64,000 nucleotides of DNA, from contig JAOANR010000002.1 of assembly GCA_030278955.1 (NCBI GenBank), forward strand, positions 13,009,982 through 13,073,981, in the 5' to 3' direction. The number at the start of each line of letters is the position of its first letter. The stretch's first letter is position 1. Below, in pieces: positions 10,480 to 22,452 of the stretch. Below the pieces are notes generated by a model that worked only from the letters and a program-made list of their open reading frames with translations, was not told where the DNA came from and did no database searches. The stretch is from Hygrophila difformis (taxonomy: Eukaryota > Streptophyta > Magnoliopsida > Lamiales > Acanthaceae). The translations under genes were made by a program, and so were the position numbers.

Positions 10480-11682
10480 TTATTGAATGTAAGCCGGGTC
10501 TGCCACTGCTTGGCTTTCTTTCTCTGGATCGAACTGTCCAAGGTACTCTTTTAATCGTTGTCCATTCACCACTATATCGCCCCTATCAGTTCGGATCCTG
10601 ACAGCTCCATTTTTGAACACCTCTAGTACTTCATGTGGTCCTTCCCATCTAGATTTGAGCTTCCCGGGGAACAGCTTCAACCTAGTATTGAACAATAACA
10701 CCTGTTGACCAACATAGAAATACTTAGGTTTAATCCGGCGATCGTGTAACTTCTGGGTCTGCTCCTTGTAAATTCGAGAGCTTTCATAAGCTTGCGCTCG
10801 TATTTCCTCAATTTCATTGAGGTCCAACTTACGTTTGCTCTGAGCAACTTTCAGATCGAAGTTAAGCGTTTTAACGGCCCAGTAAGCTTTATGCTCTAGC
10901 TCTACAGGCAAATGACAGGCTTTTCCAAAGACCAGCCTGTATGGAGACATCCCGATGGGAGTCTTATATGCTGTGCGGTATGCCCATAGAGCATCATTGA
11001 GCTTACGTGCCCAATCCTTACGGGTTATCCCGACAGTGGCTTCGAGTATGTGTTTGATTTCGCGATTGGATACTTCGACTTGACCACTAGTCTGAGGATG
11101 GTAAGGCGTGCCTATCTTATGGAGGATCCCATTTTTACTCATTAAGGTTTCAAAACCTTTATTAATAAAGTGTGTTCCTCCATCAGATATCACCACCCTA
11201 GGTACGCCAAATCGACTGAAAATGTTGTTCTTGAGGAACTTGATGACTTGGCTACCATCATTGGTCGGTAATGCGACAGCCTCGACCCATTTGGACACGT
11301 AATCGACAGCTACCAAGATATAGTAGTTTCCACCTGATGGTGGAAACGGTCCCATGAAGTCAATGCCCCATACATCAAAGATCTCAAGTGTGAGAATCCC
11401 CTTTTGAGGCATCTCATCCCTCTTGGAGATGTTTCCTAATCTTTGGCATCTGTCACAACCCTTCACAAATGTCCTGCAATCCTCATAGATGTGAGGCCAA
11501 TAAAATCCACATTCGAGAACCTTGTGGGCCGTTCGAGCGGGACCGTGGTGACCTCCATACTCTGATTCATGGCATTTTCTGACAATTTGATAGGCTTCAT
11601 GCTCGGTCACACATCGCCTGATTATTGAATCGGCGCAGTGTTTGAAGAGATAAGGTTCTTCCCAGAAGTAACTTAATACATC
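10480..11682 (-). pseudogene. Athila integrase (with RNase H/integrase linker)
   Basis: Integrase inserts the element cDNA. The zinc-binding segment ([13 protein letters not shown]...CDRCQR), the catalytic core with the first Asp in GIDFMGPF (about 11358), the second in ISDGGTHF (about 11190) and Glu in [13 protein letters not shown] (about 11075), and the C-terminal [15 protein letters not shown] block are all present. The same frame continues upstream to the stop at 11683-11685, so the protein was once joined to RNase H. It ends at 10480 with no chromodomain, as expected for Athila. Confidence 0.9.
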
Positions 11683-12086
11683 TCATTTGAACTTATTCCT
11701 CTGATGATAGTTCGAAAACTGCGGGGTTATTCCGCACGCCAAGAAGTTAGCGATGTCGGAAAACCATGGACAAGCTTGATTATGCAGATGCAACGCGAAC
11801 AACTGTTCGTCCGGAAACTCTTCATTGACGGCTTTTTCCTTTTTATCATTATCTAATCGAGATAAGTGGTCAGCAGCACCATTATCTCGACCTCGCCTAT
11901 CTTTTATTATGATATCGAATTCTTGCAGCAAAAGTACCCACCTGATTAATCGAGGTTTTGCATCTTGTTTGCTAAACAAGTATCTCAATGCTGTATGATC
12001 GGTGTATACTATGGTCTTCGTACCTATCAGATACTGTCTGAACTTGTCAAACGCGAAGACTACAGCATACATCTCTTTCTCCGTTT
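11683..12086 (-). pseudogene. Athila RNase H segment
   Basis: [30 protein letters not shown] and a [11 protein letters not shown] block are the middle and end of the Ty3/gypsy RNase H. The segment is bounded by a one-base frameshift in a T3 run (12084-12086, A3 on the coding strand) and by an in-frame TGA at 11683-11685. Confidence 0.88.
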
Positions 12087-15000
12087 GTGGTGTAGTTGAT
12101 TTGGGCTTCATTCAGGGCATGACTTGCGTAATGAATTACGCAATGTCTCCCATCCTTATGCTGTCCAAGAACTGCGCCTACGGCGAGACCACTAGCATCG
12201 CACATTACCTCGAAAGGTAGTGACCAATCGGGTGGTTGCACTATCGGTGCAGAAACCAACATCTTCTTGAGCGTGTCAAAGGCTTGGACACACGCTTCAT
12301 TTATTAAGAAAGGATTTTCTTTACAAAGCAGATTAGTGAGCGGCTTGGCAATTTTAGAGAAATCCTTAATGAATCGCCGGTAAAAACCGGCATGCCCTAA
12401 GAAGCTCCTAACTGATTTGATCGAGTTGGGGAGAGGGAGATTGGAAATGATGGAAACTTTGGCTGGATCAACTTCAATGCCTGCACGAGAAATGCGATGA
12501 CCTAACACTATGCCCTCAGTGACCATAAAATGGCACTTTTCCCAATTTAAAACCAAGTTAGTGTCCTCACACCTCTTTAAAATCTTAGCAAGATTGGTCA
12601 AACAATCTTCGAACGTATCTCCATATACAGAGAAGTCATCCATGAAGACCTCAATGCATTTTTCGATAAATTCAGAGAAAATAGACATCATGCATCTTTG
12701 AAAAGTAGCAGGTGCATTGCACAAACCAAAAGGCATCCGTCGATAGGCAAAAGTGCCGTACGGGCAAGTAAAAGTGGTTTTATCATGGTCTTCACTAGAA
12801 ATAACAATCTGATTATAACCAGAATAACCATCCAAAAAGCAATAAAACTCTCTCCCTGCCAACCTCTCAAGCATCTGATCAATGAATGGCAATGGAAAAT
12901 GGTCCTTGCGTGTGGCCTCGTTCAGCTTCCGGTAGTCAATACAAACTCTCCATCCGGTCACTGGCCTAGTTGCAACCTCTTCTCCTTGCTCATTCTTGGT
13001 TATGCACATCCCTCCTCGTTTGGGTACGACCTGCACTGGGCTAACCCATTTGCTGTCAGAGATAGGATAGATTATACCAGCATCTAAGAGCTTGATAACT
13101 TCTTTCCTTACCACTTCTTGCATAAGGGGATTCAATCGCCTCTGAGGTTGACGGGAGGGTTTAAACTCTTCTTCCATTAGAATCCTGTGCATGCAAATAG
13201 ACGGGCTTATTCCTTTTATATCAGAAATGGTCCAACCTATTGCATGTACATGTTTCTTAAGAATGACCACCAGAGCATTTTCTTGCTCTTGGGAGAGCTT
13301 AGCCGAAACAATCACGGGTAACTTTTTATGTTCTGCGAGAAACGCATACTTGAGATGATCGGGTAATGTTTTAAGTTCAAGCTCTGGTGGGCATTCAACG
13401 GAAGGGAGTAGTTTGCGAGAAAGGGGTAGTGGGAGAACAGATTTACCTTCGGGATCCTGCATCAGTACAGGATCCTCTTCTTCCTCTTGGTTGGCGTCAT
13501 CATGGAATTCGATGCCGTCAAACTCCTCCAGATCCCCTGTTTCGGGATCGGCAAAGTGAACGGCTTTGCATCCTTTGTGCTCCACGCCAGCAGGCTTCAG
13601 TACCTGCTTTGATGGTTCATCCAGCATCATTTCACAATCAAGTTCAGAGTCTGGCTCTTCCCTAACTATTACATTTTCAAAAGAAAAACAAGAACTGTCA
13701 TTCGGAAATTTCTGCAATTTCTCCATATCAAAGATGATCTCCTCGCCATCGACCCTTAAGGTGACCTTTCCGGATTTGGCGTCAATCAGTGCACCACCAG
13801 TGGCTAGAAATGGGCGTCCAAGGATAAGCGGCATTTCAGAATCCTCTTCAATATCGAGGACGATGAAGTCGACCGGGAAAAGAACCTGCCCGGTTTTGAC
13901 CACAACATCCTTAAGGATTTCTACGGGCTGAGTGATCGATCTGTCTGCAAGTTGCAGTCTCATCTTGACCGGTTGAATTTCTCCAAGCTTAAGGCGAATA
14001 GCCATAGCTAGTGGCATCACATTGATGCTTGATCCTAAATCACAAAGCCCCATACTCACTTTGGCCTTTCCGAATTGTACTGGAAGTGTGCAACATCCGG
14101 GGTCCTCTTTCTTTTCAGGCATTCTCCTCTGAACGATGGCACTGCATGTGCTGTTGAGAATAATTACCTCTTCCTGCTCAACCTGCCTTTTTCCTGAAAT
14201 CAATTCTTTCAAGAACTTAGCATAGATGGGCATTTCGGAAATCATTTCTGTGAGAGGAATGGTTATCTCTACAGACTTTAATCGTTGCAGAAATTTCTTG
14301 AATTTAAGATCATGTTCTTTATTTTTAAGACGTGCAGAATAAGGAATCCTGGGCATGTACTTGTTATTAGGAATTTTTGGTGGTGAGGGGAAGGAAGTTG
14401 TACCTTCACCTGTACCCTTATCTGTCTCAGCCGTTTCAGGCGCAGCTTCAGTCTGCAATTCGGCTGTCTCTTTTTCCGCTTCATTCTCATTATCAGCTTC
14501 CTTACCAGCATTGCCAACAATATCATCTTCTTCACATTCCGCTCCAGAGTCTGCTCCCTTCGGTCCAGCTAGTACTCTTCCAGATTTCAAGGTTATTGCC
14601 TTGCATTGCGGGTTCTTTTCCGCAGTGCTTGGCAGTGTACCTTTGTCCCTTTTCTGCATCTCATTAGCCATCTGTGTAACTTGGGTCTCCACATTTCTGA
14701 TGGAGGCTTGCAGTTGATTGTTGATCTCTTTCTGACTAGTGATGAAATCAGTCATCAAATTCTCAAGCCTTGAAGGAGGCTTTTGATTCTGATTCTGATT
14801 TTGATTCTGATTCCATTGGCCTTGGTTTGGGACAAACTGAGGCTGGAAACTCTGATTGGGCTGAAAGTTCTGGAAATTCTGAGGCGGCCTCTGCTGGATT
14901 TGAGGTTGGAAACCTGGGTTCTGAAAATGTTGGCCCCTGTTCTGAACGAATCCCTGATTCTGCTGAGGGTTGAACTGTTGTTGCTGTGGCTTGTTCAAGA

Positions 15001-15695
15001 GATGTGAATTCAAGGCGTTGTTGTTTGAGTAAGACAAATTCGGGTGTCTATTTGGAAAAGCTCCTGCATAGTTACAGCTCTCAGCTGTGATTTGCTCGCA
15101 TGTGTCAGTTGCATGAGCACCTTGACACAGACCACAGATCACATCAGTTTGCTGTCCCTGCGCAGAACTTCCAACTCCTTGATTTACAGACAACGCTGCC
15201 ACTTGCTCTTGAAGCTTTTCAATGTCTGACTTCTCTACTGTACCTACATCACATAAACCACGAGGGGGAGTGAGATTACCATCATCAGTTAGAACAGAAC
15301 GGTTGACACTCATGGCTTCAATCTTTGCCCAGGCTTGGTCCATTGGTATGTAGAGCAAATGTTGACCACCAGCAGCATCGAGCATGGATTTCCATGCTGG
15401 GGTCAGACCACTGTAGAACTTTCTCAGTCTCTCCCAGTCATTGAAGCCATGTTGAGGACACTTTCTGAGCAGGTTGAAGAATCTTTCCTTTGCATCATAC
15501 AAGGACTCGTCTGGTTTCATTTTGAATTCCGCAATTTTGGAGCGGCATTCATCCACCTTGGACTCCGGGAAGTATTTTGCTAGGAAGTTTCTGATCACAT
15601 CTTCCCATGTGGACTTCTGATTTACGGGCAGTGACTTGTACCATGTTCGTGCTCCGCTTGTCAGAGAGAAGGGAAATAGCCTTAGTCGAATAGTG
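12087..15695 (-). pseudogene. Athila gag C-terminus, protease, reverse transcriptase, start of RNase H
   Basis: In order: the end of gag (TIRLRLFPFSL, ARTWYKSLP); a zinc-knuckle-like CGLCQGAHATDTC; a long Gln/Asn-rich linker; an aspartic protease with DLGSS (14030-14041) and PLILGRPFLATG; RT with WRVCIDYRKLNEATRKDHFP, the FMDD active site (12632-12646) and NWEKCHFMV; then the RNase H start (VMCDASGLAVGAVLGQ). The segment is about 1200 codons long with no stop inside, so it decayed recently. It is separated from gag by a frameshift at the T5 run 15696-15700 and from the rest of RNase H by one at 12084-12086. Confidence 0.92.
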
Positions 15696-16439
15696 TTTTT
15701 CGGATACATCACGATTTTTGATCGTGTCACACAATTCTAGGAAGGTTTGCAGGTGATCATGGGGGTCTTCATGGCTTGCTCCGGCAAACTGGTTGCTCTG
15801 GACTAGATTGATTAGGGCCGGTTTCAATTCGAAGTTCCTAGCCAAGAATGGAGCTTGTCCAGGAATATTCAGATATGGCTCTAAAATCGGCTGCATGTAA
15901 TCAGCAGCAGCTGCTGCTTGATGATTGTTCTCAGGCCCGCCTTGGTACTGCTGTGGGTAGTAGTTCTGAGGCATGAAGTAGTTCCTCGGATCATTGAAAT
16001 CATTCGGATTCGGGGGATTCTGATGGGGGTTATGGTATTGCTGATTTTGCTGGTTTTGGAAATTTTGCTGATTTGGTTGGTTCTGGTTGTTTGGTGGGTT
16101 TTGATGGTTCGGATTGGGAGGGGGTGCCTCGAAGTGCTGCTGCTCCATGTTTGGTGGGTTCCCACCTCCTTGTATGATCTGGGGAGGGGGATCATCCAAA
16201 TCATCGTGATCAGCATCTTCGGGGTCTTCCTCAATGTTGTGAAGTGGGGGATTGGGTTGAATGATTGGTGGGATGTCAGGGTTTGCCATTTCGGAAATAT
16301 CGCTGCTGGTGCTTGGCGAAAGTAGTGCCTGTCGTTCCCGTTCCCTTCTTCGTTTAGTCTCCGCCCTAAGACGTCGAGCTGTCTTTTCTATCTCTGAATT
16401 AAACGGGATCTCGGCTGGCGTCTGCTTCCTCCTTTGCAT
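15696..16439 (-). pseudogene. Athila gag, N-terminal part
   Basis: It starts at ATG 16439 (MQRRKQTPAEIPFNSEIEKT). It is rich in Pro, Asn and Gln and includes FELKPALINLVQSNQFAG and HLQTFLELCDTIK, hallmarks of Athila gag. The capsid frame switches at the A5 run (coding strand, 15696-15700). Beyond it this frame continues only with unrelated residues to 15549. Confidence 0.9.
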
Positions 16440-16582
16440 AGAACAACGGCTTCAATGATGACAGTACCTGTACAATCCCCAGGTTAGAATTGGTTTTGAA
16501 GGTGAATATTTATAATTATATGTATAAGCTAATCTAGGAGCAATGAGGAATGTAGTTCTCTAAATAAAACGGCGCTGCATCC
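16440..16582 (-). other. Athila leader between primer site and gag
   Basis: A short leader of about 140 bp. No ORF seen. Confidence 0.6.
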
Positions 16583-16600
16583 TCCCCGGCAACGGCGCCA
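16583..16600 (-). promoter_or_regulatory. primer binding site, tRNA-Asp
   Basis: The plus strand reads TCCCCGGCAACGGCGCCA directly against the LTR terminus. This is the 3' end of plant tRNA-Asp including CCA, so the element RNA pairs with 18 bases of that tRNA. Athila elements commonly use tRNA-Asp. Confidence 0.92.
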
Positions 16601-19470
16601 TGAAACTTTTGACAATTTCCCACACGAGCTTTTTCCAAAATATACCAGGTTAGATTTATTAAAAGAAAAGAGTTATGATTCACGGGAAAGGGTTTAGGGA
16701 TATACCAAGATTATTAGTCTTTTTATTACTCAAGTGTGGTGCTTTGGTTTCAAATGGCGCTGTGGTCCTCTCTGTCATGAAATGTTGACAAATCTCATGG
16801 CACAGCCGGGATAGGTTGACCTTCAGCCTGTCACACTGAGGATCCCCGGCAAATATGCCATGATACTTCTCATCAATTCTTGCCAAAAGATTTCCTGCCA
16901 TGAAACTTTTGACAGATTCCCACTACATGAGTATTTTCCGAAAAATCATGATCCTGGTTTAGGTTTTATTTAATGAAACCAATTTATGATGGCGGAGTTG
17001 TGATTAGGGATATATTTATAAGTAGTCATGTTTTTATTGCTCGTGTTTAAGAAACTGTGGCCCGAAAGCGCACGGTGTCAAAAATTGCAGTAATTTATAG
17101 TAAGACCGGATCGTTCACTGGAGGATGTGCGATAGAAGCAGGGCCCACGTCGTTTTACTAGATTTTCCATTCGTATTGCTCAATAGGTTTGAAAGGTGAT
17201 TAATAACTACTGACATGAATTTAAACTTAATTACAAAAGCATTTAAGTTACTCTACAAAGCGAACAAGTCTATTCTAGAAAGCGGGTAAAGATTATTCTA
17301 AGAATGCGGTAAACATTATCTATGAAAGCAGGGAAAAATTACATTGTGCCAACCGTGAAGCTGAATCACAATGTAGACAGAAGGGACAGGAAGAAAAGAA
17401 TGAAAATTGGACAAGATTGAGATATAGCAGTATTAAACTTCCATTTTTATACACAGATCTTTGTTTGGGATAATTCTATCAGATAGCCAATTCTCATGCT
17501 CTCAACTATGCTTTCCCTTTAACAGACAGGTACTTACAATATGAGTTTACATGTTCTTAAGACCGCAAATTCTAAGATACCACAGATTCGTAACTGCCCT
17601 GGCCTGGGTGTGTTACTTCATCTGTGGTGGAAAAGCAACACCCGACATATCATTTATTGAAATGCCAAGTACTACTATCATTCTCCCATGTCACACCCAA
17701 AGATTCTAATCAATCCCCGAACTATCCCTTAACTGTCAATCCTAGTAGCAGTTACACAACTCTCAATACAACCGAGTGACCTCTAACGAAAGCATTTAAA
17801 AGAAAGCGGTAAAAGAAAGCGGTAAAGAAAGCATTTAAAATCCTATCACTCGGAGGTTTTTGAAAGTCTGACCCTGGTAGTAAAAGAAAGCCCCCGGTCA
17901 GAATGATCGGATGTGGATCAAGAATTCCCGGCTTTTGGTGAAATGCTCGCAGTGTTCACTTCCTTCCGGGTGATTATGAGATACAAACTAATGAAACGAA
18001 CTAATGATTTAGTTCGTTCCGGATGCACTCACTCAGGACTCAAAAATAGGCTTTGGCAGAAGAGGATAGCAGTTGAAAGAAAACTCAACCCTATCTTAGA
18101 AAATAACCAAGGCCTGGATGATGTTCCTCTGAGATTATTTACTACACTGTATTTGAGTCCAAGTGGACCCCATCTCGGTGTAGTATTCAATCTTAGATTT
18201 CCAACAACCAGCAATTTTGGAAAATAATGGATTTGAAAATCATTCCCTATCAGGTACTAGACTCTCAGTTAAAACACAGACCCTTTCAGTCTAGGTGAGA
18301 CCTAATCGCTGAATCTATTTCTAATTTCCCAAAATACAACCCTTGACAGGATATGAATTAGTCATAACTGAGGAATTTATCCCTTACTCTGATCCGGATT
18401 TTATAAAGAGATTTTTGTTGGAAATTTATTAAGCAATATCTATTTAAGATCTAGACTTCTATTGTCCAAGGGAAGGATCCCAAAATAATTACAGACCACA
18501 ATAGTACATAATATTATCATGCATAAAGATATAGGGAGGTGTAAAATTAATTGACCCAAAATATAGATGCGGGTCTAGACAGAAGGTGAAACACAGATGT
18601 GAAGTGATCAAGAGACCAAAGTAATGGCAGAATAATCAGGTGGACTGTAAACATCTACTGTCCAATTTCCCAATTACTCGGATGGAGCGGATTTAGACAG
18701 CTTAGACCCTATAATGGTAGTGTCAATACCAGTTGGGTCTCCACTGTCTGTGAATTCGGATAAAAACCTACATGCTTCCCTTCTATAATGATCGTCAGTT
18801 GGCATTGACTGATGCCAACTGACTCCCACTACAGATTGGAATTTGGGTTTGGAAATTAAGATAAGAAAAATAAAACTGTATCTGGATGGGGTCAGCCGAG
18901 CAGCTATCATAACCCCGGATGGGCGGACCGCCAAGGCTTCCACTGACAGTCATCCAGACCATGCAAAATAACACTTAGTAATTAATACCCAGAATACGAG
19001 CTAGTTATCCATGAGGGAATACCCGCCAACATTAGTCTGATGTATTCTTTACTAATGGTTCCACACAACACGCAAAGACAAAATCTAAAAGAAATAAAAG
19101 AAAATTCCTTGTATGAGAGACATTGGTTTCTCATGCAAGGTTGTGGATTGGGTCCACAATTGATGGTCTTAAATAATCCTTCCTACCATAATTAATTACA
19201 GTCCGGATTATCTGTTTAAGCCATCAAGATTTTGTTTATAGAGGAGTGTTTTAATGGCAATTGAACAAAGGTCCTTTAATCATGATGATTATTGATGTGT
19301 AATTATTGCTAATCTCACTCTTTAATCATTAATGACTCAAGGGTTCAATTAATTAAGTGATGCAAATGGAGAATCAAAATTTGGGCAGCATAACACCCTA
19401 TATTGCAATTCCAGAATGTTACACCTTAACCCGTGGGGTTATGATGCGAGTGTTGCAATATAATGTAGGA

Positions 19471-20571
19471 AGAGAATGAAGGTTGTTTGAGATTAAATAG
19501 AGAGAAGGGAATCTTTGTCGCGATATCATAAATTTTGTCGCGGTCCGAGGTCCGCGACATGGGTATCCCGACAAGTTTTTAGAATTTTTGGCAGCATAAC
19601 GCTTCTTTGTCGCTATGCAAGATTTTGTCGCGGAACGTGGTTCCGCGACAAGAGTGTTTCGCGACAAAGAGTTTTCAGAAAATTCTTAAAGCATTTGAAC
19701 CTTTGTCGCTATGCATGGAAATTTTGTCGCGGAACGTGGTTCCGCGACAAAGTGGTTCCGCGACAAAGTGTTCAAAGGATAAGGAACATGGCATAATTTT
19801 TCTGTCTCAGAATGAGATTTTGTCGCGGAACGTGGTTCCGCGACAAGATGATTCCGCGACAAAAAGCCATGCAGACAAAATGCAAGAGTTTGGCTCCTTT
19901 GTCGCTATGCATGGAAAGTTTTGTCGCGGAACGTGGCTCCGCGACAAAGGGTTTTAAATTATGGAGACAAGTGTCTTTAGACACCTTTGTCGCGGAACGA
20001 CCATTTTGTCGCGGAACGTGGTTCCGCGACAAAAGGCGGTTGGCGACAAAGGCGATTCAGGACAAAAGTCAGAAAAAGCAGAAATGAACAGTGGCATGCA
20101 AACAGCGTGATCTCACCCTATTTCAGATCAAAAAGCTATTCTAAGCTAAAAACAAATAAGAAACATTCAAAATAAGGAAGAACATGCTTAAACAAAACTG
20201 GACAGAATATTAAAAATAAAGCAAGTGACCCCAAAATGAAAAAGAAAGCATAAATCCATGGGGTGTGAGACCCATTTCATGATTTGGGACACAAATGATG
20301 AATGTTTTCCCATATTATTGAAGGGGTGTTGTTAATACCCATGATTTGGGTATTACAAACCCTAAACCAATAGTTTAGAAGCCAAAACATGATATAAAAG
20401 TGGCTATCTAAGGCTACTGGAAAAGCATAAAACATGAAATAAATCCTTAACTAAGCTAAACTATGAACAAGAATTAAATAATACAAAAAATTAAAAACTA
20501 AACTACACTACCTAAAGCTGAAACCCAAGCTTGTCTTCAAGAGAGCTCTAATCAACAAAATTCCAACCTCT
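19471..20571. repeat. 1.1-kb tandem duplication in the right LTR, copy 1
   Basis: The unit begins AGAGAATGAAGG and is repeated from 20572. Copy 1 has private changes: a 90-bp deletion near 20225 between two CAAG sequences, an extra hairpin arm of about 17 bp near 19751, and G at 19637 where copy 2 and the left LTR have A. Confidence 0.9.
19512..20065. repeat. hairpin array A, right LTR copy 1
   Basis: Counterpart of 4203-4760, with one additional arm and one lost arm of about 16-17 bp compared with the left LTR. Confidence 0.85.
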
Positions 20572-21749
20572 AGAGAATGAAGGTTGTTTGAGATTAAATA
20601 GAGAGAAGGGAATCTTTGTCGCGATATCATAAATTTTGTCGCGGTCCGAGGTCCGCGACATGGGTATCCCGACAAGTTTTTAGAATTTTTGGCAGCATAA
20701 CGCTTCTTTGTCGCTATGCAAGATTTTGTCGCGGAACATGGTTCCGCGACAAGAGTGTTTCGCGACAAAGAGTTTTCAGAAAATTCTTAAAGCATTTGAA
20801 CCTTTGTCGCTATGCATGGAAATTTTGTCGCGGAACGTGGTTCCGCGACAAAGTGTTCAAAGGATAAGGAACATGGCATAATTTTTCTGTCTCAGAATGA
20901 GATTTTGTCGCGGAACGTGGTTCCGCGACAAGATGATTCCGCGACAAAAAGCCATGCAGACAAAATGCAAGAGTTTGGCTCCTTTGTCGCTATGCATGGA
21001 AAGTTTTGTCGCGGAACGTGGCTCCGCGACAAAGGGTTTTAAATTATGGAGACAAGTGTCTTTAGACACCTTTGTCGCGGAACGACCATTTTGTCGCGGA
21101 ACGTGGTTCCGCGACAAAAGGCGGTTGGCGACAAAGGCGATTCAGGACAAAAGTCAGAAAAAGCAGAAATGAACAGTGGCATGCAAACAGCGTGATCTCA
21201 CCCTATTTCAGATCAAAAAGCTATTCTAAGCTAAAAACAAACAAGAAACATTCAAAATAAGGAAGAACATGCTTAAACAAAACTGGACAGAATATTAAAA
21301 ATAAAGCAAGAGTCCTAATCTAGGGTTTGATCACACATACACACAACATTATCCATAAAATGCTAACAGTAAACATAAAAATAGCTTAATGGGGGTCAAG
21401 TGACCCCAAAATGAAAAAGAAAGCATAAATCCATGGGGTGTGAGACCCATTTCATGATTTGGGACACAAATGATGAATGTTTTCCCATATTATTGAAGGG
21501 GTGTTGTTAATACCCATGATTTGGGTATTACAAACCCTAAACCAATAGTTTAGAAACCAAAACATGATATAAAAGTGGCTATCTAAGGCTACTGGAAAAG
21601 CATAAAACAGGAAATAAATCCTTAACTAAGCTAAACTATGAACAAGAATTAAATAATACAAAAAATTAAAAACTAAACTACACTACCTAAAGCTGAAACC
21701 CAAGCTTGTCTTCAAGAGAGCTCTAATCAACAAAATTCCAACCTCTAGC
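20572..21749. repeat. 1.1-kb tandem duplication in the right LTR, copy 2
   Basis: It starts at AGAGAATGAAGG, right after CCTCT, and retains the 90 bp lost from copy 1. It resembles the left LTR more closely than copy 1 does. The right limit is approximate, near the CCTCTAG that formed the junction. Confidence 0.85.
20614..21150. repeat. hairpin array A, right LTR copy 2
   Basis: Third copy of the long hairpin array, inside the second duplication unit. Confidence 0.85.
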
Positions 21750-21766
21750 TCAAAGGAAACACCTCA

Positions 21767-21774
21767 TATTTATA
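21767..21774 (-). promoter_or_regulatory. TATA box of the 5' LTR
   Basis: TATAAATA on the minus strand in an ACACCTC/GAGGTGT palindrome, placed upstream of the R/U5 part of the functional 5' LTR. Hairpin array B (21845-22092) is upstream of it. Confidence 0.6.
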
Positions 21775-21844
21775 GAGGTGTAACCCTAAGCCCATGGGCC
21801 TTGATTCTAGCCCATTGTGTCTTAAGACATCACACACATCACAG

Positions 21845-22092
21845 CTTTGTCTCGGAGCATCAAGTTTGGTCGCGAACACACTGCATGTGGCAAGGCTTCT
21901 CGACTGGATCTTATGTCTCTAATTGGGTGTCTTGGTCGCGGAGTCATGCCTTTGTCGCGGAGCATGCCATCGCGACAAAGGTCATCGCGACAAAGGGCTT
22001 GGCTGGTCTCCTCTTCATCTGAGCTGCTTGGTCGCGGAACCCTCCTTTGTCGCGGAACACTGCATCGCGCCAAAGGGCTTCCGCGACAGAGG
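21845..22092. repeat. hairpin array B, right LTR
   Basis: Counterpart of 5455-5700. One G is missing in the first arm (GTCGCGAAC instead of GTCGCGGAAC) and one T is gained near 21846. Confidence 0.8.
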
Positions 22093-22447
22093 TCTTCCTG
22101 GGCCTGCTGGATTGGGCCAGATGGGCCGAAGATGTTCTTTTTGTGGGCTTTTCTATCTTTTTCCCATCTTTTTGTATTTTGTGGGCTTGCTTTATTCTTT
22201 TGCCCATCTTTTTATTCCTTTTTCTTTTCTTTTCTTTTTCTCATGTTTTCGGATTTTTCTAACATAAATGTGTAATGAAATTACATATTTATGCCTTTTT
22301 CACACCAGCTTATTATTTTTTTACAATTATGCATAAATCAGTCCAATTCGACTGCTTTCTTACTTAATGTAAGACCGGAATGCGATCAAATGCCCGTTTA
22401 AGACACGGAAATGGATTGAAAATAATGGTCATTTCTTGCCATTATCA

Positions 22448-22452
22448 GGGCC
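22448..22452. repeat. target-site duplication GGGCC, right copy
   Basis: It directly follows the LTR terminus TTATCA and pairs with 1285-1289. Confidence 0.95.

Larger units (their letters stand above)
1290..22447 (-). mobile_element. Athila-type Ty3/gypsy retrotransposon, 21.2 kb
   Basis: The element is complete at both ends (TG...CA), has a 5-bp duplication and lies on the minus strand. In element order it holds the 5' LTR (22447-16601), a tRNA-Asp primer site, gag, protease, RT, RNase H, integrase, a 4.4-kb region with an F-box gene, a polypurine-like tract and the 3' LTR (6051-1290). RT reads FMDDFSVYG around the active site and the integrase has the GIDFMGPF block, both typical of Athila. 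Two frameshifts and one stop break gag-pol, so this copy cannot supply its own proteins. Confidence 0.93.
16601..22447 (-). repeat. Athila 5' LTR (right), 5847 bp
   Basis: It matches the left LTR but is 1085 bp longer because of a tandem duplication. Few substitutions separate the LTRs by eye (for example at 17404, 17504, 17907 and 18317). The promoter should lie at the TATA box 21767-21774 on the minus strand. Confidence 0.95.

Noticed and set aside
15690..15735. Programmed frameshift between Athila gag and pol
   Set aside because: Athila gag-pol is normally a single frame, the shift lies inside the capsid region and not between gag and protease, and a second similar shift occurs in RNase H. 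Mutation or read error is simpler.
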